Assembly: GCA_028583605.1 (NCBI GenBank)
Contig: CM053328.1
Location: 5,897,304-5,961,303, forward strand
Reading direction: 5' to 3'
Origin: Dastarcus helophoroides
Lineage: Eukaryota > Arthropoda > Insecta > Coleoptera > Bothrideridae
Length of the DNA: 64,000 nucleotides
Below, in pieces: positions 46,787-58,700 of this stretch. Under the pieces are notes generated by a model. It ran no database searches, was not told the origin of the DNA, and saw only the letters and a list, made by a program, of their open reading frames with translations. A program made the position numbers and the translations under genes. The stretch's first letter is position 1; each line of letters starts with the position of its first letter.

Positions 46787-49700
46787 TTCAGGTATAAGAA
46801 AGTTGATATTGTTTGAATCGTCATTAATAAAATTATTCAGTTGCCTATAGTCCGAATCGCTTGAAAAACACGACGGTAGTTTCCCCTCAAGCGTCTCATC
46901 AGCATCAAAGTTTCCAAGTAGTCTGTCCACGGCGGATCGCGTACATTTTCCATGACGTTTCAATTGCCTTAATTGCGCCAGCAGCCCAAACTTCCTCCTA
47001 TCGCTACTATTCAATTTTGCAACTCTGATCTCTCTAGCTGGCTTTCTCTGTATGTCCTCAATTTTAGCGTAGCATTCCCTCACAGTGTCCTCATCCAACA
47101 GGTTCTTAACCAAATAAATCCCGTATCTTCGAAGGGTGCAAACCCCCGGCACGATCGTATATTTATAACTCAAAACCATATCAATCGTATCTTCCCCGGT
47201 TACCCCAACCTCCATATTCCAATTTCTAATATGCGGGTACATCTCCTCCAATTTAGTAAGCAACTTATAGTGCGTGGCCACGTACACGAACGCGCTCCTC
47301 TGACTCAAGTGCTCAACGAGAGCCATCGCGCAGCACGCCCCGTGTTTTGGATTCGTAGAGGTGCACGGCTCGTCGTAGATGATCAAAGTTGTATCGGTCA
47401 TCGTTGACATGATATACTCGACTTCTTTTAGCTCCAAAATAAAACTAGAAGCTCCAACTTCCATCTTATCCTCGTTAGTGGCGCGAGTGAACATTCTATC
47501 GGCTAGTCTGAACGTAGCCGAAGTCGCCGGTACGTAAGAGCCGATTTGGGCCATTATTTGGAGCATCATGAGCTGCCGGAGGAAAATACTTTTGCCGCCT
47601 CCGTTAGGGCCGGTGATGATGTGGCATCTTTCTTCGGGGGTTGACATCTGAAATATGTAATATATCGATTTAGTGGTATAGCAGGAAGTGGAAACAAAAT
47701 ATTACGTAGCTGTTGGGGGTTGGTTTGTTCGTTCGTAAAAAGTCCAGGAGCGGATGGTAGGAATCTTTTACTTCTGTGTAGTCGGCGAATTTGGGTCTGG
47801 TGTAGCAATAATTCATGCTAGCTTGGGCCAAGCACTGCACCAAGTCCAAGTTGGCGATGTCTTCGCAGAGTTGGAAAAATAACTCCAAATGTTTTTGGAT
47901 ATCGTCCAGCATATTGTATACCATTCTAAAACAGTTGCTGCTTTAGATAAGTAAAAGTAACCGAATTGTTTCGCATACACGTTGAAAATTTTAACTGGAT
48001 CATTTCAATAAAAGTGAATCAAAAATTTTTCTGGCAAAGTTTCTGAACAGGTCAATTTCTGTTATAATTTGTCACATTTTAGGATAGGGTTTTGTAATGT
48101 TTCCCCTTTAAAGATGCAATAACTAACCATCAACTTTTTTTTTTTCAAATTAAATGGTATGTCTGGGTTTTGGATTTGGGGTGGGTTGCCTAGACATTTT
48201 TGGCCAGCACTTAGGCCACGTTTTTCGGGCCCATTGGTGGTATGTCTCGTAAGCCTTCGTTGAGAACATTTTGTCAGGAAAATTATAACGCACTACTCGG
48301 CTTTATGATTATTAAAAGCAATAAGAAAGAAATTGAAAATAGTTAATAAAGAGAAGAGAAGAGAAGAGAAGAGAAGAGAAGAGAAGAGAAGAGAAGACAA
48401 GAGAAGAGAAGAGAAGAGAAGAGAAGAGGAAGAGAAGAGAAGAGAAGAGAAGAGAAGATAAGAGAAGAGAAGAGAAGAGAAGAGAAGAGAAGAGAAGAGA
48501 AGAGAAGAGAAGAGAAGAGAAGAGAAGAGAAGAGAAGAGAAGAGAAGAGAAGAGATGAGATGAGATGAGATGAGAAGAGAAGAGATGAGAAGAGATGAGA
48601 AGAGATGAGAAGAGATGAGAAGAGATGAGAGAAGAGAAGAGAAGAGAAGAGAAGAGAAGAGAAGAGAAGAGAAGAGAAGAGAAGAGAAGAGAAGAGAAGA
48701 GAAGAGAAGAGAAGAGAAGAGAAGAGAAGAGAAGAGAAGAGAAGAGAAGAGAAGAGAAGAGAAGAGAAGAGCAGAGAAGAGCAGAGAAGAGCAGAGAAGA
48801 GCAGAGAAGAGCAGAGAAGAGCAGAGAAGAGCAGAGAAGAGCAGAGAAGAGCAGAGAAGAGAAGAGAAGAGAAGAGAAGAGAAGAGAAGAGAAGAGCAGA
48901 GAAGAGCAGAGAAGAGCAGAGAAGAGCAGAGAAGAGCAGAGAAGAGAAGAGAAGAGAAGAGAAGAGAAGAGAAGAGAAGAGAAGAGAAGAGAAGAGAAGA
49001 GAAGAGAAGAGAAGAGAAGAGAAGAGAAGAGAAGAGAAGAGAAGAGATGAGAAGAGATGAGAAGAGATGAGAAGAGATGAGAAGAGATGAGAAGAGATGA
49101 GAAGAGATGAGAAAATTACAACGCACTACTCGGCTTTGTGATTATTAAAAGCAACAAGAAAGAAATCGAAAATAGTTAATAAATATTCTATTTTCTGGTA
49201 AAATTCTGATTTTCTCCCAAAATTTGAATTGCAATATTTACTTTTTCCTTAAATATATCATATTCAAAATTTTGATTTTTCGACATTCTTCACAAAATTA
49301 CGTTTGCAATTTCAGTCTTCTTTAAATACAATCTCCAACTTAAATTAGAAATTTTGATTTTTTTCGCAAGTTTTTCGACGTTTCGACTTCAATTTCTACA
49401 TTCTTTTCGAAATTTTGAATTTAAACTTTTAATGTTTTTTTAATAAAATTCGTTTTTTTTTAAATTACAACTTTCTCTGGGTTTGAATTTGAGCTCGAAT
49501 ATTTACCTTTTATTCTACTATTCTGACATTAAAGTTTTAACATTTGCAATTTTCAATTATGGTTTTTGGGATATTTAATTTTTTTCAACTCTCAAAAGTT
49601 CTATATTTTTCGAAATTTTGAATTTAAACATTAAGACATTTTTTTATATAAATTACGACCTACTTTTTTGAAATTACAACATTTTTCTGGCTGGAACTCG

Positions 49701-52700
49701 GCTTTCAACTATTTGACGTTAAATTTTAGATTCAAAAGTTGCACAATTTTCTCGCAAAATTTCAACATTTTATTCAAAAAAATGTCTTTTTTGATTATTT
49801 CTATAGGGTTTCAAGGTTTCAATTTCAGTTTTCCATTTTTCTTTAGATAAATTTTCAACCCAAAATCAAAATTTCCACTTTTTCTTCAGCTTTACTTGTC
49901 CTTTCGATATTTGGACTTAATTTTAAAATCTCTTATTTTTTGATAAATTTCAAATATAAGCTTTAATTTTTTTTAAATAAATTTTGGTATTTCCTTAAAA
50001 TTTCGATTTTTTCTGGGCTTGAACCATTTTGATTCAAAATTTAAAATTAAACATTTCCAAAAAATTATTTTATTCATTCGAAATTTTGACTTTTTTTTGA
50101 AATTTTACAGATTTTGTCAATTGTACTGGTTTACATACATTTCGCATAATCTTTAATGTAAGTGTAAATTGACTTTATACTTACGAATTGCTCATTTTGA
50201 GAATTTCAGACATAATATCGTCTAATCGATGTGACAAGTTCAATAACTCCATTGTTTTCATAGTGCAACAGCTCGCCATTCGAGTTACCTGTAAAATTTT
50301 TTATTAAATAGTTTATGACTTATAAATTAAACATTTAAAAACTATAATTTCATTTAAACAATACTAATATAAAACAAGAAACTGAATGTTTTACCAAGGA
50401 GAAAGCAAAACTCATTTATCTCGCAATTTCTATTTTTTTTTTCAAATTGTGAAAATTTCTGAAAAAAGTCGAAAATGCTTAATTATTTTAATGAAAAATA
50501 CAGTTACAGTTAAATTTTGGAAATTCCAGATTACTAAATATATCTAAAATGTTTCTTCGAATCTAAATGCATTTCTAAACATTTTTTCTTAATTAAATTT
50601 TTACAGAAATTTTGAGTTTTAATTTCAAAACTTGATTTCAATTTTAAAATTTCAATTTCATCTCGAAATTTGCACCTTTTTTTCGCAATTGCGATCCTTG
50701 GAATTCTATCCTTTAGAGCCAAAATTAGAATTTCAAATTTTCAGTAAAAATTCTTAAAAAACGTTCGGCCGACTTTTATAAAATTTCGATTTTCTGTTCA
50801 ACCGATTATTCGTTCTACCAAATTCGATTTACATATTTGTTTTTTTAAAACTTTGACTTTTTTTTTATTTCTATTTTTTTGTAAATTTCGACTCTTGCTG
50901 AAAATTAGATTTTTTTTTAAATCCTAACTTTTTGGAAACGATTTTTTTCAAAAATTCCGTCATTTTTCCAAAATTTCGTATTTAATTTAAATTTGACTTT
51001 GTTCTTCGAATGTCTGACGTTTTTGTCAAAATCTCGACTTTTCCGCTAATTTCAATTTTATTATTTTTTAAAAAATTTCGATTTCTTTTGAAAATTTTAC
51101 CTTTTTTTGAAAAGTGTGCCTTGTAAATTTTAACTTTTCGAAAATTTTGATTTTTTTAAATATTAGAATTTCACAAATTTGCCCAGTTTTCAAAACTTAC
51201 ACTTTTTCTGCACATTTCGATCTTCTTTCCAAGTTTTGACATTTTTTCGAAAAGTTTGGATTTTTATTTAAAAAATTTTAACTTTTTTGTAAATAATTTT
51301 TGAAAAAGTTTCAATTTTTCAAAATTTCAACTTTTTCTAAAAATTTTCCGTCTTATACTTTGAAAATTTCTATTTTTTTATTGTTTTTTTGACTTTTTTT
51401 CTGGAGAAATAACAGTTTTTTTTTAATTACGACTTTTTCTTGTAATTTTCACTTTTTGTAACTTTTCGAAAATTCTTTGAATTTTGTATGTAATGTACCT
51501 AACTTTCGAAATCTCCAATTTAAATTTCGATTTTCTTCATTTGCCCAAAATTTTGATTTTTTAGAAAGATTTTGAATTTTTTCTCTAAACTTTAAAATCA
51601 GCTAAGCACAAAATCTTGGTAAATTCAACTTTTTTCACGAAATTTCCAATTTAAACCCAAAATTACTAAATGAAAAGGAGAAAAAGAGTATGAGATGGTG
51701 CATGCATAAGCAGCTGCTAAATATATGCTCCATTAATAAACCCAAATTCTACGGGAATTAATGAGCGATTATTTCAGAAAATTGTGGTAAACCAAAGGTG
51801 TAAACAATAAGAACAGTGTAGTGATTAAAACAACACTAGAGACAAACAGGTTAGTGCAATAATTAGTAATTTAAGGTAAGACTCTGCATTTGTATTAGCT
51901 CTGATAAGAGATAAGAAACCGTGACCTTCGAGGAGATAGTCCGGGGAACGGTTTCTTTCGTGGAAAAGACGCGCATCACAACATATAGTAAACAGATTAG
52001 GAATCAGCGCTGAAATAAATAAATAAACACGGACAAGAATTATATGAGAGATGCCGACATGGAGGAGTCCTCCACAGACGAAGGAGGCAAGAGAAAAAGG
52101 GTACAAGAAGAAACCTTAGCGAGAACAAAAAAAATGTCGAGAACGCCAATAAAAACAAAAACAATTGATAACGAGGATAAGCTTGATCTTATACTAAGTA
52201 TGATGCAGAATACAAGAGAAGAAATGCAAGAAATAAAAAATGAACAGAAAAAATACAATAACGACATTAGAAAAATCCAAATCGAAAACACCAAACTAAG
52301 AGAAGAAAACGAGAGAATTATAAAAGAAAACGAGAAAATGAAAAGGGATATAAAAATAATAAGCAATAATTTGGAGTAGATCAAAAAATATAAAAGGAAA
52401 AATAACATAATTGTCAACGGTCTAACAGTAAATACAAACGACAATGCAATTTTAATTACAGAAATGGAAAATTTCTTTAAAGAAAAATTAGAAATACAAA
52501 CCAAAGTTGAAGAAGCTTACAACATTGGTAAAAATACATATCTTGTGAAACTGCAAAATGAACAAGAAAAGAAACAGATCATGAAAAACAAATCAAAGCT
52601 TAGAAAAATTAATGAAAAAATTTTCATAAATGAACACTTGACGCATAAAGAAAGGGAGAAGCAGAGACAACTAAAAAATAAAGCAGAAGAGGAGAAACGC

Positions 52701-55700
52701 ATGGGTAAGAATATCAAAATGGGATATAACCAGATAATAGTGGATGGAGAAACTTGGAAATGGAACAAACTCAAGGAAAAATTAGAAAATACAAATTCAA
52801 AAAACTGAGCAATAAATCTAAAGAGGTAAATAGTATGATGACGAATAAGGCAATGAAAATGAATTCGAAAACACATAAAAACGCAGCAATAGAAAAAATA
52901 AATAAAAATGAAAAAACAGGAAAAGAAATTTGGAAAGTGGGAACATGGTATGTTAGAGGACTAAGGGGAAAAGGGGAGGAACTAATAGAAGAATTTGAAA
53001 TGACAGGGATCCAAATATTAACAATAACAGAAACGAAGAAGAAGGGGCAAGGGGAACTAGTGCTAAAAATGGACACCTTTTAATATACAGTGGAGTAGAA
53101 CAAAATAAACATGCTGCGGCAGGGGTTGGGTGCATAATAGAGAAAGGATTAGTAGATAATATACCAAATTGGGAAGGCATTTCTGAAAGAATACTAAAAA
53201 TAGAATTTGATGATATATATGGGGAACGAATATGCATAATAATAGCGTATGGACCAAATGAAGATGATTTAGCCAGTAATAAAGAGCAATTCTGGGAGGA
53301 ACTAACATTGGCCACAGAGACAGGTAAAGGTAAAATTATCGTAATGGGAGATTTTAACAGTAGGGTGGGTAAAAGAGAGAATAGAAATGTAAATGTGATT
53401 GGAAACTATGGGGAAACAAAAATAAACAACAATGGGTTAAGAATGATAGAATATTGCATATTGAACGATCTCATAATAACAAATACGTTTTATGAACACC
53501 AGGGTATACATAAATTTACAAGAATAGCGGAAAACAGAAAAGAAAGATCCATAATTGACTACGTACTTGTGCACAGAAATAATAGGAAATCGATCACGGA
53601 TGTAAGAGTCAAAAGAAGTGCGGAAATATTTAGTGATCATTACCTGGTTGTAGCAAAAATTAGGAAAAAGAAGAGGTGTAGGAGTGACAACGAACGACAC
53701 GAAACTGCACCAGTAAAAAAAGAAAATATTAAAACATACAGATTAAGAGAAAAAAAGATAGTGCAAACAATTATCACCAAATTATTGAGGAAAAAATAAG
53801 TAATATAGAAAAGGAGATTGAACAAAAATATATTGAAGACATATGGCAAATATTTAAGGAGGTAGTAATAGAAGCAGCTAAACAAGCATGTGGCACGATT
53901 ACAACTAACGCCAATAAAAAGTTAACTGCCTGGTGGAACGTTGAAATCAAAAAAGAAGGTAAATTAAAGAAACAAGCGTGGAAAGAGTACTTAAATAATA
54001 ACACCCCACAAAAATACACTTTGTATAAGGAGAGAAGAACCAAAGTAAAAAAAAATGGTTTTGGAAGGAGGCATGGGAATGTTTTGGGAAAAAAATGGAG
54101 GAGACAAATAAAGGAGATCGCAAGCTATTTTATAAAGCAGTGAAGACAATAAGAAAAGGAAACGAAAAGAAATGGACGACTATAACAAGCAAAGAAGGCG
54201 CGTTGCTAAAATATGAGAATTTAATTATGAACAGATGGAAAGAATACTTTTACGAACTATTAAATCCACTGGAAACAGAGACACAAGAAGGCAAAGAAGT
54301 AACAACAAATGACACAATAGCAGATGAAGAAAATGAAGTACTTACGATAGAGGAAGTTGAAGAAGCAATCAAGGCAACAAAATGTGGAAAAGCACCCGGA
54401 CATGATGGAATAACACCAGATATGATTAAACACATGGGGAAGAAAGGTGTAAAACTCTTGTACAACATTTGTAATAAGGCATGGATAAAAGGAAACATAC
54501 CTAAAGATTGGGGAATAGGTGTTATTATGCCCATATATAAAAAGGGAAATAGAAAACAATGCCAAAATTATCGAGGTATAACTTTATTGAGCACGGTAGC
54601 AAAGATATATGAAAGGGTGTTAGCAAACAGGCTCCGTTTAGTCATAGAAACGCAATTAAGTGTATCCCAAAGTGGATTTAGAAGAGGCCATAGTATACAG
54701 GACCATATATTCACGATGAAACAACTTACGGATAAAATATTAAGACAACGGAGAGAGGCATATCTAGCGTTCATTGATCTTGAAAAGGCTTTTGACAGAG
54801 CACCCAGAAAAGAAATATGGATAAGTTTGGAACAACGAGGAGTCAGCCGAAAATTAATTGCTGGAATAAAAAGCATATATGAGGAAAATGCAAATTACGT
54901 CAGAACGCGAAATATGCAGTCTTCTATTTTCTACACAAGAGATGGTTTACGACAGGGAGGAGTACTTAGCCCATTAGTATTCATTATCCTGATAGATGAC
55001 ATACTCAAACAAACATGTCCTAAAACAACAGGCCTACAAGTAGGATACTACAATCTACAAAAAGTCTGTATAAAAGAATGTGCATTTGCAGATGATATAG
55101 TAATAATGGCCAATGCACCCGAAGACCTACAAACTAACTTAAAAATATGAAAAGACGCTCTAGAATCTAAACAAAAGAAAATAAATGTCAATAAAACAAA
55201 AGTAATGGCGATAACAGAAGATGAAAGTAAAATAATAAATATACGATTGGAAAATAAGGATATACAGCAGGTCAAGGAATTCAAATATTTAGGAGTAATA
55301 ATAGATAATAAAGGAAATCAGGATAGGGACATCAATGAACGCATAGAGAAAGCACTTAAAGCATATTACAGTATGTGTGCAATGTGATAATACTTAAGCT
55401 GAAATTTTTAAACAAGTGAAAAAAAGTATAAATTTTGAACAAGGTGTTGAAATGTTGAAGTTTGACAAAATTTGGCAAATTCAAAAAAAAACCTGGACAT
55501 TTTCAAAAATTTGCTTTAAAAAAATCAAAATATTCAAAATTAAAAAATTTTATTTGGGAAACTTTGAATTGTTAGTATTTTCAAAGAAAAGTCGAAAAAA
55601 AATAGTTCAATTTTTCAGAAGAAAGTAGAAATAATTTGCTGGAAAAATCTACATTTCCAGAAAGATTCGATATCTTTGTAAAAGTTTAAATTTTTTATAA

Positions 55701-58700
55701 AAAAGCCTAAATTTTTATAAAAGTTAAGCTTTAAAAAATTTGCGAAAGTTAAAACTTCGAAAAAAAGTCGAAATTTTGAAAAGGGTATATTTTCAAAATA
55801 GGTTCAAATTTTGAGAATAGTTAACCCGTTAAATACCAAAGGTGGATGAAAAATGCCAAAATTTTGAAAAATGTAGAAATTTGCCAGAAGGCAATATTTT
55901 CAAAACATAACTAAACATTTTCAAAATGCTGAAATTTAAAAAAAAATACAAAATTTAAATTTTCAAAAAAAGTTAAAATTAGAACATTTTATTTAGGAAA
56001 TTTTGATTTGTCAAAATTGTCAAAAAATGGATATTTTCAAAGAAAAGCTTTCAGAAAAAGTCGAAATAATTTTCAGGAATTCTCCACATTTGAAGAAAAA
56101 GTGGAAATTTTTGTAAAAGTTTAAATTTTGAAAAAAAGTTTAAATTTCCACAAAAATTGAATTTTTCAAAACTTACAAATGTGGAAAGTTTGAAAAATGC
56201 TGAAATTTTGAAAAATCCTGAAATGTAGGAATCTGACATAAGGCAAAATTTTCAAAAAAGAACATAAATTGTCAAAATGTTGGAATTTTTAAAAAATTAC
56301 TAAATTTAAATTTAAAAAAAATGTCAAAATTAGAAAATTTTGATTTGTCAAAATTTTCAAAAAGTCGATATTTTCAAAGAAGAGTCAAAATCAAAGAAAT
56401 TGTTGAATTTCTCAGAAAAAGTCAAAATAATTTTCCGGAATAATCCACATTTGAAGAAAAAGTGAAAATTTTGAAAAAAAGTTCAAATTTCCATAAAAAT
56501 TGAATTTTTCATAATTCACAAATCCAAAACTTCGAAAAAAAGTCGAAATTTTGAAAAAGGTATAGATTTTCAAAATTAGTCAAAATTTTCAGAATAGTTA
56601 ACATGAAATACCAAACAAATGTGGAAAGTTTGAAAAATGCTGAAATTTTGAAAAATGTGGAAGTTTTGAAATGCAGAAGTTTGACATAGGGCAAAATTTT
56701 CAAAAAAGAACCAGAAATTGTCAAAATGTTGGAATTTTTACAAAATTACAAAATTTAAACTTTCAAAAAAATGTCAAAATTAGAAAATTTTATTTAGGAA
56801 ATTTTGATTTGTCAAAATTTTTAAAAAGTTGATATTTTCAAAGAAAAGTCGAAATCAAAGAAATTGTTGAATTTTTCAGAAAAAGTTAAAATAATTTTCA
56901 GGAATAATTCACATTTGAAGAAAAAGTCTAAACATTCATAAAAATCGAGCTTTTCAAAATCAAAACTTCGAGAAAAAGTCGAAATTTTGAAAAAGGTAGA
57001 GATTTTCAAACTTAGTCAAAATTTTGACAATAGTTATCTTGAAATACCAAACAAATGTGGAAAGTCTGAAAAATGTTAAAATTTTGAAAAATGTGAGTCG
57101 TGGAATGTAGAAATTTGACATAAGGCAAAATTTTCAAAAAAGAACTAGAAATTGTCAAAATGTTGAAATTTTTAAAAAATTACAAAATTTAAATTTTCAA
57201 AAAAATGTCAACATTAGAAAATTTTATTTAGGAAATTTTGATTTGTCAAAATTTTCAAGAAGTCGATATTTTCAAAGAAAAGTCGAAATCAAAGAAATTG
57301 TTAAATTTTTCAGAAAAAGTCGAAATAATTTTCAGAAATAATCCACATTTGAAGAAAAAGTCTAAACATCCATAAAAATCGAGCTTTTCAAAATCAAAAT
57401 TTCGAGAAAAAGTCGAAATTTTGAAAAAGGTATAGAGATTTCCAAAATTAGTCAAAATTTTGACAATAGTTATCTCGAAATACCAAACAAATGTGGAAAG
57501 TCTGGAAAATGCTAAAATTTTGAAAAATGTGAGTCTTGGAATGTAGAAATCTGACATAAGGCAAAATTTTCAAAAAAGAACTAGAAATTGTCAAAATGTT
57601 GGAATTTTAAAAAAATTACATTTAAATTTTCAAAAAAATGTCAAAATTAGAAAATTTTATTTAGGAAATTTTAATTTGTAAAAATTTTCAAAAAGTCGAT
57701 ATTTTCAAAGAAATGTGGAAATCAAAGAAATCGTTGAATTTTTCAGAAAAAGTCAAAATAATTTTCAGGAATAATCCACATTTAAAGAAAAAGTCTAAAT
57801 ATCCATAAAAATCGAGCTTTTCAAAATCAAAACTTCGAGAACAAGTCGAAATTTTGAAAAAAAAGTATGGGAATTTCAAAAATTAGGCAACATTTTCAGA
57901 ACAGTTGATATTTTGAAAAAAGTTGAGTCTTGAAAAAGTAGAAAATTTGAAAAATGTGGAAGTCTTGAAATGCGGAAATTTGATAAAAGGCAACATTTTC
58001 AAGAAAGAATTAGGCATTTTCAAAAACGTCGAAATTTTCAAAAACGTCGAAATTTTCAAAAAAGTACATATTTTTTAAAAAAGTCAAAATTAAAAAATTT
58101 TAGTCTGGAAATTTTGATTTTTCGAAATTTTCAAAAAGTGAAAATGTTCAGAGAAAAAAATATGAGGTTTTCAAAATTGGTCGAAATTTTAAGAATCCTT
58201 AAAGAATTAGGCATTTTCAAAAACGTCAAAATTTTCAAAAACGTCGAAATTTTCAAAAAAGTACAAAATTTTTAAAAAGACAAAGTTAAAAAATTTTAGT
58301 CTGGAAATTTTGATTTTTCGAAATTTCCAAAAAGTAAAAATGTACAGAGAAAAAGATATGGGATTTTCAAAATTGGTCGAAATTTTGAGAATCCTTAACT
58401 CGAAATCTTGACAAAAATGGAAATTCTGAAACAAGTAGAAATTATGAAAAATGTGGAAGTCTTGAAATGGCAAAGTTTGACAAAAAGCAAAGTTTTCAAA
58501 ATAGTATCAAGTAAGTAGAAACTTCATAACTATTAAATTTTTTTAACGAATAAAAAGGAACAGATATTAAAAATGCCACAATGTTTCCATAAATATTTGC
58601 TAACCCGGACCAGGTTTCGCATTACTCCATCACCGGCGGTCATACCAGCAATTTGTTATTCGTTTATTAACGAATAAAAAGCAACAAATATTAAAAATTC

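Larger units (their letters stand above)
51670..55387 (+). mobile_element. Non-LTR retrotransposon (LINE), inactive
   Basis: The segment carries ORF1 and an endonuclease-reverse transcriptase ORF2 on the plus strand, antisense to the MSH4-like gene whose 10.2-kb intron it occupies. Boundaries are approximate: before it is T-rich minisatellite, after it A-rich minisatellite. The 3' part stops within the region downstream of the reverse-transcriptase core, without a poly(A) or simple-repeat tail, so the 3' end appears lost. The clade is uncertain (APE-endonuclease group, RTE- or I/Jockey-like). Confidence 0.88.

Noticed and set aside
46973..47407. Plus-strand 144-aa frame
   Set aside because: It overlaps the MSH4-like ATPase exon in antisense and shows no domain.
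48293..49126. Long open frames in the second pentamer array
   Set aside because: Same reason: repeat-encoded and without any unique sequence.
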